Positions 53,001-61,229 of a stretch of DNA of 64,000 nucleotides are shown here, one piece after another. Position 1 is the first letter of the stretch; every line of letters begins with the position of its first letter. The position numbers and the translations under genes are program-made. Under the pieces are notes generated by a model. The model worked only from the letters and a program-made list of their open reading frames with translations. It did no database searches and was not told where the DNA came from. Source of the stretch: Pseudomonadales bacterium (lineage in GTDB: Bacteria > Pseudomonadota > Gammaproteobacteria > Pseudomonadales > Halieaceae); contig JACKNO010000004.1 of NCBI GenBank assembly GCA_024234815.1, positions 124,001 to 188,000 of the forward strand, read 5' to 3'.

Positions 53001-53227
53001 CACTGGCCTTCATTCTGGGGGTGGTGCCCCTGGTCTTTTCCAGTGGACCCGGCGCCGAGATGCGCCAGGCCCTTGGCGTGACGGTATTCTCGGGAATGCT
53101 GGGTGTGACAGCGTTCGGGCTGTTATTCACACCGGTGTTCTACGTACTATGCAGCGGATTCGCGCGTCGCAAATCCTCGGTCACCGAGCCCCAACCGGCT
53201 CAGCTTAAAGATCAGTCCCAGCCGTGA
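50051..53227 (+). CDS. RND multidrug efflux permease (AcrB-like, HAE1)
   Basis: 1058 residues from GTG 50051. Twelve-helix HAE1 pump: opens FTHFFVDRPIFAAVLSIFI, TM4 proton-relay pair in 'GIVVDDAIVVVENIER', TM10 Lys in 'LVGLAAKNAILIVEFARQEE', plus porter-domain motif 'FGSRAPGTSSGEAL'. The second-half TM11-12 'GVVPLVFSSGPGAEMRQALG' is standard. It works with the adaptor upstream; no outer-membrane channel gene follows, so it probably shares a TolC. Confidence 0.96.
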   Translation: MGFTHFFVDRPIFAAVLSIFITLFGALAYNSLPVSQYPEVAPPTIQVRASYPGATAEIVADAVATPLEQEINGVEGMLYMQSQSTGDGQLVLTISFALGTDLDQAQVQVQNRIAIAEPRLPETVRRLGVIARKNSPDLLMVINLYSPDETYDLLYIANYAVLHLRDPLSRINGVGQVRLLGASEYAMRIWLDPDLVNAVGLTAGDVVRALRAQNLQVAAGVLNQPPGHGPEAFEIGVQTQGRLIQPEEFGEVVIRSTEGGSIVRLRDVARIELGARSYASGGFLGKQPAIALPIDQRPGTNALETADNIQAAMARMSEDFPPGLEYSIAYNPTEFVRDSVDAVKVTIFEAVALVVLVVVLFLQSARTALIPILAIPVSLVGTFAVMELFGFGLNNLTLFGLVLAIGIVVDDAIVVVENIERNLHLGLTPREAAHKTMDEVSGALVAIALVLSAVFIPAAFVSGIAGQFYRQFALTIASATIISAVVSLTLSPALAALILKPPVVLEPGARPSGFLRQCFYAFNRGLDRFAGRYAGVVGVMVRRGVLVGLIYLALIGLTAVQFNAVPGGFIPDQDQGYALVALQLPPGAELERTEHCVAEAVDKLLAIDGVANTIAFMGFSAVNSSSAPNVATIFASFAPFEEREAQGMHIDDLMAQIRATMATIEGARTLVVRPPPVRGIGNAGGFRMMIEDRSGRGLEMLQSATADMVEAANQQPGLAGVFTLFENRTPQLYLDIDRVRAQQLGVPVDSVFEALEVYIGSSFVNDFNYLGRTFQVTAQAEAAHRRSPRDLLNLRTRNQLGEAVPLGSVATAQFRTVPYRVERYNLYPAASVFGSRAPGTSSGEALAAMEALATERLPDGLGFEWTDLAYQQKTAGSVSIGVFVLAVLFVFLVLAAQYESWLLPLAIVLIVPMCILSAMFGVWLTGWDNNVLVQVGLIVLVGLAAKNAILIVEFARQEEASGKTRFDAAVNAARLRLRPILMTSLAFILGVVPLVFSSGPGAEMRQALGVTVFSGMLGVTAFGLLFTPVFYVLCSGFARRKSSVTEPQPAQLKDQSQP

Positions 53228-53444
53228 CACGCTGCAAAATATCCCGCGCCATTCCCCACTGCCGGTCTGTCCCGAAAAGTTAAAGTCCGTGTCTCCAATG
53301 CTCAAGCATTCGACATGTTAGTAACGTACTGTTGTAATGATCGGCTGACCAACAACCGGAGGAGGAGGCCGACGGAAGCACTTTCCGCCAGGGAGTTCGT
53401 ATCGAGACCTGGCAAACCGGGCCATCGTACCAGCGCGCCCGGGA

Positions 53445-54158
53445 CTACCCCGCAACATCTCCAGCCTCAGCCAGCGCGGCTACCACAAGCCGCGAAATAT
53501 AGACCATCAGGGCCAGGCACACTAGAAAACCCGAAACCGTAACAACAGTATGTGTCATCGAGTGTTCGCTGACGTTGCCCGCAACCTTGCCGAGGTGCAT
53601 GGCCATGTAGCCAAAATAGACTTCACAGAACAAACCGGGAATCATCCCGGGGATCGCCCCCAGGAAGCTTGAAAACCGTGTATTCGAGGCGCCGGCCAGG
53701 TAACTGACCGTCACCGGGCTGATCGGGGCCAGACGCAGGAGGAGTTGCAGGCGCAGCCCGCCCTTGTTCGCTACGCGTTCAATCGCCTGCAGCTTGGGTC
53801 GCCGCTGAAGCAGCGCCAGGATTCGCGGCCTCAGCAGTTTGCGTGCGAGGCAAAAATCCAGCAATGCGGCGATGGTCGCGCCCACCAGGATCAACGCCGT
53901 CCCTTGCGCCAGCCCGAATAGCGCACCTGCCGCGATGGCGAACAAGGTGTCTGGCACGAATAGTGAGGTGAATACGACTATCAAACCGACAAAAACAAGT
54001 ATGCCCAGGATACCGTGCCCCGCAATCCAGCCTTCCATCGCCACCAACTCGGCGCCGGCGTGGCGGCCAAACCATACAATTCCTGCCAGTACGACCAGGC
54101 CGGCCAGCAGTTTGTAGTCAATGGAAACACGATTCAGTGAATACGCCGCTTTATGCAT
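53445..54158 (-). CDS. TVP38/TMEM64-family membrane protein
   Basis: 237 residues from ATG 54158 (MHKAAYSLNRVS), chosen because the longer frame runs back into the permease gene. Helices surround the VTT/DedA-like motif 'FVPDTLFAIAAGALFGLAQGTALILVGATIAALLDFCLAR' and 'LRLAPISPVTVSYLAGASNTRFSSFLGAIPGMIPG'. Members are thought to scramble lipids or affect membrane homeostasis. It starts 6 nt after the APC permease stop, so it is probably in its operon. Confidence 0.9.
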   Translation of the reverse strand: MHKAAYSLNRVSIDYKLLAGLVVLAGIVWFGRHAGAELVAMEGWIAGHGILGILVFVGLIVVFTSLFVPDTLFAIAAGALFGLAQGTALILVGATIAALLDFCLARKLLRPRILALLQRRPKLQAIERVANKGGLRLQLLLRLAPISPVTVSYLAGASNTRFSSFLGAIPGMIPGLFCEVYFGYMAMHLGKVAGNVSEHSMTHTVVTVSGFLVCLALMVYISRLVVAALAEAGDVAG

Positions 54159-54163
54159 CTTAC

Positions 54164-55486
54164 TCAACTTCCCAGCCCCGATGGGCGCCTGCGCCTGTAC
54201 ACCAGTTCGATTGCGAAAGACGCTACTACCATACCCAACAGAATCCACAGGTGGTTGCGGGTAGCCGGGTTCTCATCCACCTCGACACACAGTATGACCA
54301 GGGCGAAAGCGGTGCTTATCGCGGCCAAAACGGATATCCATGTATGCCCACCGGTTTGTTTAGCCAGGCGCACGTTGGCGATATTTACCGCCATGAAAAT
54401 AAGCAAAAAGCCGGCGCTGCCCATGGTTGCAATCGCCTCCAGTGGAACGAAATTGGCCACCAGCAGCGCCAATGCCGCGGTTATCAGCGCTCCCGCAATG
54501 TACTCACCGCGATAACTTCGCTCCAGGCTCCGCGGCAGCTCTCCGCTACTGGCAATAATATAGGCGAGCCGCCCGGTACCGTAAAAGGTCGCATTGATTG
54601 CCGAACTGGTCGCGAGCAACGCCGCGATCGCGATTGCGATAAACCCCGCCCGTCCCATAAACTCCTGGGCCGTCGCGGACAGGGCGTGACTACTGACCGC
54701 CGCCACCTGGACAAATCCGAGATGCCCGACCACAACCATTGCGATCAGCACGTAGAGTGTTATCACCAGCAGCACACCGCCGATGTAGGCGATGGGCAGG
54801 GCACGCCCGGGGTTGTCGATATCCCCGGACGCATTGGCAATCAATTCAAAGCCCTCGTAGTTGAGGAAGATCAGCATAGCTCCGGCGACCAGGCCCATTG
54901 GAGACACGAAATGCGCGGGCTCCAGGCGCTCCCAGTCCATTGGCGTGAGCAGTCCGCCGACTATGAAGCCCAGCAGCAGCAGCATCTTGAGCAGGTTAAA
55001 AACATTTTCGGAGCGGATCACCAGGCGGGCGCCAAATACGTTGAGGACAACCAGTGCAATCATGACTGCATTGATGAGTACATGGTGCCAGAAGCTGCGT
55101 TCGCTCTCGGGAAAAAAAGCCGAACCGTAGCTGCCAAACGCGTAGGCGTAGACTGCCAGTAGCACAACGTAACTGAGCAGCAACAGGATGTTGGTGGCGC
55201 CGGAAAAAAGGCCGCTACCATAAGCGCGGTTCAGGAACTCAACCGTACCGCCCTCACCGGGGAAGCGTAAGGTTAGCCTGAGATAGGAATAACTGGTCAG
55301 TAGTGCAACAATTCCCGCTATCAGAAAAGCGATGGGGGCCGCGCCCCGGGTAATCTCCACGGTGAGGCCCGTCACTGCGAAGATGCCCCCTCCCACCATT
55401 CCGCCAATGCCAATCGACAGTACGCTGAGCGTTCCCATCCTGGGTTTTGAATCTATTACAGGCGGCTCCGGTTGCTTGCTCGTCAT
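54164..55486 (-). CDS. APC-superfamily amino-acid permease
   Basis: 440 residues from ATG 55486 (MTSKQPEPP); 28 codons more are open upstream but poor. Twelve helices with the helix-1 motif 'GIGGMVGGGIFAVTGLTVEITRGAAPIAF', which is the G-x-x-V/I-G-x-G-I-F substrate loop, and 'YEGFELIANASGDIDNPGRALP' typical of the amino-acid/polyamine/organocation family. Substrate unknown; an amine or neutral amino acid is likely. Confidence 0.92.
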   Translation of the reverse strand: MTSKQPEPPVIDSKPRMGTLSVLSIGIGGMVGGGIFAVTGLTVEITRGAAPIAFLIAGIVALLTSYSYLRLTLRFPGEGGTVEFLNRAYGSGLFSGATNILLLLSYVVLLAVYAYAFGSYGSAFFPESERSFWHHVLINAVMIALVVLNVFGARLVIRSENVFNLLKMLLLLGFIVGGLLTPMDWERLEPAHFVSPMGLVAGAMLIFLNYEGFELIANASGDIDNPGRALPIAYIGGVLLVITLYVLIAMVVVGHLGFVQVAAVSSHALSATAQEFMGRAGFIAIAIAALLATSSAINATFYGTGRLAYIIASSGELPRSLERSYRGEYIAGALITAALALLVANFVPLEAIATMGSAGFLLIFMAVNIANVRLAKQTGGHTWISVLAAISTAFALVILCVEVDENPATRNHLWILLGMVVASFAIELVYRRRRPSGLGS

Positions 55487-55487
55487 T

Positions 55488-55760
55488 TTAAATACCATCC
55501 CCGGGTGCGGGTGCCCGCAGCGCCTCATGCATGGTTTCGAAAACGGGTATGCGTTCCGTTTCATCAGCATAAACCCGATAACGTTGAATTTCCTTCAGGA
55601 CGCCGGTTGAATTGGCTACGCAGGTAATTCTGACGTTTCGCTGACGCATTTGAAGTATACAACGAACATCTGCGATACCGTTTACAAATGATCTCCGGCC
55701 AGCGGGAAGAACCTTTATGAGCTTACCAGATAGCCTGGCGAGCTCCACTGGAGAAGGCAT
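55488..55760 (-). CDS. Possible small STAS-like protein
   Basis: 90 codons from ATG 55760. 'RITCVANSTGVLKEIQRYRVYADETERIPVFETMHEAL' resembles the last half of a STAS domain (anti-sigma antagonist type), where a vF-x-T-x-x-EAL end is common. The first half does not match well. RBS is weak. It may be a real small gene, or a fragment. It ends 2 nt before the permease start. Confidence 0.4.
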   Translation of the reverse strand: MPSPVELARLSGKLIKVLPAGRRSFVNGIADVRCILQMRQRNVRITCVANSTGVLKEIQRYRVYADETERIPVFETMHEALRAPAPGDGI

Positions 55761-55824
55761 TTTTGCTGCTACGCCGGGCGAACTTCCATGAGGCCTGCAT
55801 CGCGGCCCGTGAAACGGAAGATCA

Positions 55825-56262
55825 CTATTGTGGCGGCTTGATACGCTCGAAGTAGACCTGGTACTTCTGCTGTGCGACCGCCTGATAGTAGACACCACGC
55901 AGGCGGTCAGTTGCCGCCTCGTAGGTGAGATTGTAGGTAGACCCGTTGTAACCGCCCGCGCGCAACTCGAGAAAGACCTGGATTGTATCGCCTTCCATGG
56001 ATGCTTCTGCCTTTGCGAAGGGAAGAGGGGAGGGGTTTGCGTAGCTGGCATCAAGTTTGCCGGCGGCGTCGACGCCCCGGATGGTAATCCGGTAGCCGCC
56101 GTCTGGTCGCACCCACTGGCCCACCAATGTATCGAACCCCGTCCCGGTGGATGGCGCCGTCGCTGTCTCCGGCGCCGCTTCATTCTGCGCACTCGCAGTC
56201 CCCGCAAAGACGCCTAGGACAATAGCGATTATGGACAAGGTGCGTATAACGGACTGATTCAT
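55825..56262 (-). CDS. Small secreted protein of unknown function
   Basis: 145 residues from ATG 56262 (MNQSVIRTLSIIAIVLGVFAGTASAQ), with a clear signal peptide and A-x-A site. The mature part is an all-beta, lipocalin-like pattern: 'GQWVRPDGGYRITIRGVDAAGKLDASYANPSPLPFAKAEAS' ... 'IQVFLELRAGGYNGSTYNLTYEAATDRLRGVYYQAVAQQKYQVYFERI'. I do not name the family. The upstream extension to 56391 lacks signal properties. Confidence 0.75.
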   Translation of the reverse strand: MNQSVIRTLSIIAIVLGVFAGTASAQNEAAPETATAPSTGTGFDTLVGQWVRPDGGYRITIRGVDAAGKLDASYANPSPLPFAKAEASMEGDTIQVFLELRAGGYNGSTYNLTYEAATDRLRGVYYQAVAQQKYQVYFERIKPPQ

Positions 56263-56453
56263 CACTACATTCTTCCTTGTTGATTCTGGTGCCACACTTG
56301 CTACCGGATAGGCACCGTTTTGTCGGCCGGAGGCGCACAAGCAGGATCGGCTTTTGTTTCCCACTGCGCACTGTTTCGTTGTTGGGATCACCGCGTCGGT
56401 GGAGTCAAAAGGGGCGTCTTGCGAATGTACCGCAATCCTTCGGGGGCGAGAAA

Positions 56454-56479
56454 ACAGGCCGCCCCGAAGAGCGGCCTGT
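56454..56479 (-). terminator. Weak hairpin terminator of the arylsulfatase gene
   Basis: Arms ACAGGCCGC (56454-56462) and GCGGCCTGT (56471-56479) form a 9-bp stem with an 8-nt loop. Only four A residues flank the plus-strand left side, so the U-run on the minus RNA is short. Confidence 0.5.
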
Positions 56480-56503
56480 ACAAGCTCACGAACTACACGA
56501 GGT

Positions 56504-59116
56504 TTACTCGCGACCGGCTTCCACCTTTTTCAACCCTGCCTCCAGCTTCTTGATCTCCTCGGGGGACAACACCGGGCGATTGACCGTGATAGTCAACTTG
56601 CCCAGTTCCGCTGTGAGTGGGAACGGCGGCAGGTAGTCCGCATCATTCACACCCGTGATGGTGTCGGAGCCAACATCGAAGCTCTCGTCCCACTGCAGGA
56701 TGATCGGGATGGTCCTCTCCATTTTCTGGGTTTTCACGGCCTTGCCATCAACCTTGAGGGTGCCAACGCCCGACCGACCGATGCCGGAGAAGTTGTTGTA
56801 TGCCATGGTGCCGATACCCAGACCGTCATAGGCGAATTCGAACTCGAGGGTATGCTTGCCGGGTGACAGTGCCTCCGGGCCTTCCCACCGGGTGCGCTCG
56901 AGGTCCAACAGGTTCCACAGGAACACCGGCTTGCCCTTGAGCAGGTAGAGTCCGAATCCCGCGAAGCGGCCACCGGAAGTCACGATCATGCCCTCGGCGC
57001 CGCCCTCGGGGACCGTAATTTCAGCTGTAATGGTGTACGAGGTATCCAGCAGGTAGGGGGCGTCGCCCTGCGGGAGGCCCGTCATCGGCCGTGTATAGAC
57101 ATACTCCGTGCGCCCTGCGGTGAGACTGGGGCGTGCAGCCGCTACCCGCGCTCCAACCGAGGCGTCCAGCGGCAGCACCTGGTACTTTTTGGCCTCCTCG
57201 AGGAACATCGCCCGCATCTCCTTGACCTTCTCCGGGTGTTTCGCGGCGATGTCGTCGGACTGGTTCCAACTCTCATTCAGGTTGTAGAGCTGGAACACCT
57301 GGTTGTTCAGGGGATCCTCATTGGTCGGCAGGAATGCCTGCCACGGCGCGCGGTTAGCCTTGGTGCTCATCAACCAGCCGTCGTGATAGATAGCCCACTG
57401 GCCCATCATCTCGAAGTACTGGGTCACGTGCCTTGAGGGTGCTTTGGCGTTTTTCGCGTCGAAGGTGTAGGCGAAGCTGGTACCCTCAATCGGTTTTTGC
57501 TTGATGCCGTCCACGTACTCAGGCGCCGATATGCCGGTGACCTCCAGGAATGTGGGCACGAAGTCGATCACGTGCAAAAACTGTTCGCGCAGGGCGCCCT
57601 TGTCCTTGATGACTTTCGGCCAGGAGATGACCATGTTCTGGTTGGTGCCGCCCAGCCGCGAGGCATTCTGCTTGAACCAGTCAAACGGGGTGTCAAAGGC
57701 CCATGACCAACCCGCCGACATATGGTTGTAGGTGAGTTCGGTACCCCAGGCTTCGTAGAACTTCATCTGCACGTCAACTGGCGGTTCCACGCCATTGAAA
57801 AAGGCAACTTCACTGAAGGTGCCCATCGGGCCACCTTCGCCGCTGGTGCCGTTGTCGCCGTTCTGGTAGACGATAAGCGTGTTTTCCAGCCTGCCCATGT
57901 CCTCGAAGGCCTGGATTACGCGGCCGATTTCGTGGTCGTTATAGGCCACGAATGCCGCGAACACCTCTACCTGGCGGATGTAGAGTTTCTTCGCTTCCGG
58001 TGTGAGTTCGTCCCACGGGGTCAGGAGTTCGTCGGGCCAGGGCGTCAGCTCCAGGTCCGGGGGAATGACCCCGAGCTTCTGCTGGTTGGCAAATATGGTT
58101 TCGCGCAGCTTCTCGTAGCCCTCGTCAAACAGGTGCATCGCGCGAATCTTGTCGACCCACTCCTTCTTGGGATGGTGCGGTGCGTGGCTCGCGCCGGGCA
58201 CGTAGTAGAGAAACAGCGGCTGATCGGGATCGGTCTGGTGGATACGGTACATCCAGTCGATAGCCTCGTCGGCCATCGCGGTGATCAGGTTCCAGGACGA
58301 CTCCTTGCCGGTGACGGGCCAGATCTCCGCCTTCGGGTCCGACCGGTCCATCTTCAGGGTGCCCTCATGGCCAATCCAGGGATAGATCTGGGTGGTATTG
58401 CGGAACAGGTTCGGACCCCACTGGTTGGCGTCGCCACCGACGAAGCCGTAGAAATAATCGAAGCCCATGCCGTTCGGCCACTGGGTGAACGGCCCTGCCT
58501 GGCTGGCCTCGTAGGTCGGTGTGTTGTGGTCCTTGCCGAACCACGATGTGGCGTAGCCGTTGTCGCGCAGGATGCGACCGATGGTGGCATTGTCCACGCC
58601 GATGACACTGTCGTAGCCGGGGTAACCGGTGGCCTGTTCAGCAATCACGCCGAAGCCGACCGAGTGATGGTTGCGCCCGGTGAGCGACGCGGCGCGCGTC
58701 GGCGAACACAGCGAAGTCGAGAAGATACGGTTGTAGCGCAGTCCCGCATTGGCGATGCGGTCCATGGTTGGTGTCGGAATAACGCCGCCGAAAGTGCTCG
58801 GAACACCGAAACCCGCGTCGTCGGTCATGATAAACAGGATGTTCGGCGCGTCCTTTGGCGGTACGACGCGCGGCGCCCACCATTGCGTGGAATTTACCGC
58901 ATTGTCCTTGATCACCCCCTCGAATTTGGGTTGGGGCGCGGGCAGCTGGTTGCCTGGGATAGTGGTTGTCGCGCTCGGCGAGCCCAGTTTGCCGCTGGTC
59001 TCTATCGCTGTGGCGCTGGCGAGGCCAGTACCCAGTAGCGCCGCGCCGGTGAGCGCCAGGGCAAGGGCAATCCGCCTGTCCCTTGCGGTACCAATAGTAT
59101 TGACTCCATTCAACAT
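56504..59116 (-). CDS. Arylsulfatase (secreted, type I sulfatase)
   Basis: 870 residues. A signal segment lies at about 15-35. The catalytic core opens with 'NILFIMTDDAGFG', with metal-binding Asp99-Asp100, and carries Cys137-Ser-Pro-Thr-Arg (SLCSPTRAASLTGR), the C-x-P-x-R motif for conversion to formylglycine. Later 'YHDGWLMSTKANRAPW' and a C-terminal beta-rich domain 'TITAEITVPEGGAEG' complete the family layout. It hydrolyses sulfate esters, typical of marine algal polysaccharide or steroid sulfate use. The activating enzyme is not in this window. Confidence 0.95.
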   Translation of the reverse strand: MLNGVNTIGTARDRRIALALALTGAALLGTGLASATAIETSGKLGSPSATTTIPGNQLPAPQPKFEGVIKDNAVNSTQWWAPRVVPPKDAPNILFIMTDDAGFGVPSTFGGVIPTPTMDRIANAGLRYNRIFSTSLCSPTRAASLTGRNHHSVGFGVIAEQATGYPGYDSVIGVDNATIGRILRDNGYATSWFGKDHNTPTYEASQAGPFTQWPNGMGFDYFYGFVGGDANQWGPNLFRNTTQIYPWIGHEGTLKMDRSDPKAEIWPVTGKESSWNLITAMADEAIDWMYRIHQTDPDQPLFLYYVPGASHAPHHPKKEWVDKIRAMHLFDEGYEKLRETIFANQQKLGVIPPDLELTPWPDELLTPWDELTPEAKKLYIRQVEVFAAFVAYNDHEIGRVIQAFEDMGRLENTLIVYQNGDNGTSGEGGPMGTFSEVAFFNGVEPPVDVQMKFYEAWGTELTYNHMSAGWSWAFDTPFDWFKQNASRLGGTNQNMVISWPKVIKDKGALREQFLHVIDFVPTFLEVTGISAPEYVDGIKQKPIEGTSFAYTFDAKNAKAPSRHVTQYFEMMGQWAIYHDGWLMSTKANRAPWQAFLPTNEDPLNNQVFQLYNLNESWNQSDDIAAKHPEKVKEMRAMFLEEAKKYQVLPLDASVGARVAAARPSLTAGRTEYVYTRPMTGLPQGDAPYLLDTSYTITAEITVPEGGAEGMIVTSGGRFAGFGLYLLKGKPVFLWNLLDLERTRWEGPEALSPGKHTLEFEFAYDGLGIGTMAYNNFSGIGRSGVGTLKVDGKAVKTQKMERTIPIILQWDESFDVGSDTITGVNDADYLPPFPLTAELGKLTITVNRPVLSPEEIKKLEAGLKKVEAGRE

Positions 59117-59176
59117 TTTTGTGCCCCCCTTAAAAGGCGTAAATGGCCTGGTAAACAGTAACGCTGGCCCGTGCTC

Positions 59177-59436
59177 AGGCTAGCGCAATTTCGAATTCTA
59201 TGCCTTCCGGGCCCGGCAGCAAGCGCAATTGTCATGACCCAAATCAAGAAAGCCTCAGGCCCGAAATTCAGGTTGGTGTTGTTCTGGATAGGCACGCTGA
59301 TCATATTGCCGACCGGGTTCTGCGCAAGTTTCGCCAGCTCCTCGGCGCTCAGTGCCGCGTGAGCGGAGTGCTGGACCAGGGTAGCCAGCGCCGTGGCAGT
59401 CAGGATGCGATGGCCTGCCCGTAGAATGGTTTTCAT
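59177..59436 (-). pseudogene. Truncated transporter-like ('neuromedin U'-annotated) protein gene
   Basis: From ATG 59436: signal peptide MKTILRAGHRILTATALATLV then 'LSAEELAKLAQNPVGNMISVPIQNNTNLNFGP'. This is the standard opening of a secreted family that carries on for several hundred residues with EDGTQNILNIQP-like text. Here the match ends after NFGP and unrelated codons follow until a stop; a short tail in another frame (PGPEGIEFEIALA) reaches 59177. Most of the gene is deleted. The sulfatase gene lies just beyond. Confidence 0.6.
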
Positions 59437-59530
59437 GCGCTCGTCTCCCGAAAACAGCGGCGCCACAGTACCACCTGATTCGGGTCGAAGAAATAGCGAG
59501 TTCTGGACAATCCGCCGCCTTTGCCTTACC

Positions 59531-61141
59531 TCAACCGCCCTTCGACTGCTGCAGAATCAGGTCCACCACCGGCTGCAGGTTCTGAACAATGGTGGCCTCG
59601 ATCAGGCGCGGTCCGGTCTGTTGCATCGCCTCGGCGAACGCGGCGTGGAACTCTTCGGCGGTTGCGGCGGATACTGCCGATACGCCCATACCTTTTGCGA
59701 TGTGCACCCAGTCGATGGAGGGACGGTCAATCTCAAGCATGGACTGCATCTTCGCTGTGGCGTCTCCTTCGCGCACCCGCGCCAGCTCCACGTTGAGCAC
59801 GGCGTAGGCATCGTTTTTCAGGATGACAACGGTGATGTCACAGTTTTCACGCACCATGCTCCACAGGGCCTGGTTGGTATACATGCCGCTGCCGTCCGCC
59901 TGCAGCGCGACCACCTTGCGGTCCGGGCAGGCAATGGCCGCGCCCAGCGCCACGGGCAGGCCGCCGCCAATCGCGGCGCCCGGGATGGAATAGAGATAGT
60001 CGTGCGGGCGTGCCGTTACGGTTTCCGCGAACAATTCCAGGCCGGCGGTGGCGCCCTCGTCGACCAGGACAGCGCCCTCGGGCATCAGCAGGCTGACGCT
60101 TTGCCCGATGGCTTTGGGAGTCAACTCGCCGGCAGGGCTTGCCGGCTCCAGCCGCTGGACCCGGGCGGGTTCGGTGGCGCCGGCGTCGAGGGCTTGCACA
60201 AGATCTTCCAGCGCGGCCATTACGTCGTGGTCCGGCGAGGCGAAAGTCCAGACCTCACAGCCCGGGGGTGTCTTGTGCATCGGCGAACCCTGGTAGGCGA
60301 ACGTCGATACCGGCGGCAGTGCGCCGATCAGGATGATCTGTTCGTACTGGGCGAAAAAATGCTGGGCCATTTCGAGGAAGTAGGGAACGAGCTGCACCTG
60401 CACCCGGCCATCCCCGCGGGCCATGCGTGCCGGGAAAGTTTCGGCCAGGAGGTCGGCTCCCGTGTTGGCGGCGATGCGCCCGGCCAGTTCCAGGCCCTCG
60501 TTGTGCAGGGCATGGGCGCCCAGCATCACGCCGGTCCTGGCACCACTTTTCAGTCTCGTCACCAGGGCCGCCACCGTGTCCGGCGATACCCCGGGTGTCG
60601 AGATGGCGCCACTGATCACGGGCGCGCCCGGCGCGGGGTCCCAGTGACAATTGGTGGGGGCGACCAAGGTGCAGATCTTGCCCGTGCCGGTGGTGGCGTA
60701 GCGCGCGGCTTCCGCACCCAGCATGGCCAGTTCACTGGCGGATTTCGCCTCCCGCGTCCAGTGGGACACCGAGCGTGCAATATCCGTGATCTTGCCGCCG
60801 ATGAACTCGTGTTCGGGAAAATTGGGCTGGTGATAGCTGGCGTTGGCGCCCACGATATTCACCATCGGTGTATTCGCACGTCCGGCATTGTGCAGGTTGG
60901 CGATGCCGTTGGCGAAGCCGGAGCCGACGTGCAAAAGGGTAAATGCCGGCTTTCCGGCCATGCGGGCGTAGCCGTCGGCGGCGCCGGTGACCACGTTCTC
61001 CTGCAGGCACAGCACCGGTCGCACCGCATCGGACCTGCCCATCTCGTAAACGAGCTGCATTTCCGAAGTGCCGGGGTTGGCAAAGCAGGTATCGAGGCCG
61101 GCGTCGGTCAGGGCCTTGAATAATGATTGTGCTCCGTTCAT
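59531..61141 (-). CDS. Thiamine-diphosphate-dependent enzyme (acetolactate synthase / benzoylformate decarboxylase-like)
   Basis: 536 residues from ATG 61141. N-terminal PYR domain has the catalytic Glu48 in LCLQENVVTGAADGYARM. The central FAD/CoA-like domain lacks a clear FAD motif. The PP domain has the ThDP-binding motif starting 'ALQADGSGMYTNQALWSMVRENCDITVVILKND' (GDG...N type, here ADGS). The lack of an intact FAD site suggests a 2-keto-acid decarboxylase rather than acetolactate synthase. It is the last intact gene before the decayed region, which holds alpha-hydroxy-acid dehydrogenase and IlvD pieces, so a hydroxy-acid catabolic cluster is inferred. Confidence 0.9.
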   Translation of the reverse strand: MNGAQSLFKALTDAGLDTCFANPGTSEMQLVYEMGRSDAVRPVLCLQENVVTGAADGYARMAGKPAFTLLHVGSGFANGIANLHNAGRANTPMVNIVGANASYHQPNFPEHEFIGGKITDIARSVSHWTREAKSASELAMLGAEAARYATTGTGKICTLVAPTNCHWDPAPGAPVISGAISTPGVSPDTVAALVTRLKSGARTGVMLGAHALHNEGLELAGRIAANTGADLLAETFPARMARGDGRVQVQLVPYFLEMAQHFFAQYEQIILIGALPPVSTFAYQGSPMHKTPPGCEVWTFASPDHDVMAALEDLVQALDAGATEPARVQRLEPASPAGELTPKAIGQSVSLLMPEGAVLVDEGATAGLELFAETVTARPHDYLYSIPGAAIGGGLPVALGAAIACPDRKVVALQADGSGMYTNQALWSMVRENCDITVVILKNDAYAVLNVELARVREGDATAKMQSMLEIDRPSIDWVHIAKGMGVSAVSAATAEEFHAAFAEAMQQTGPRLIEATIVQNLQPVVDLILQQSKGG

Positions 61142-61229
61142 GCGCATTCTCCTGTTCGGGTGTTTTCAGTGTGGCACAAGCCTGCGTCAAAAGTAGCTTA
61201 TTGCATTGATTGCCTGCTGTATGGCGCTA

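Noticed and set aside
48840..53227. Complete tripartite pump including an outer-membrane channel
   Set aside because: No TolC/OprM-like gene follows. The next gene is a TVP38-like protein on the other strand.
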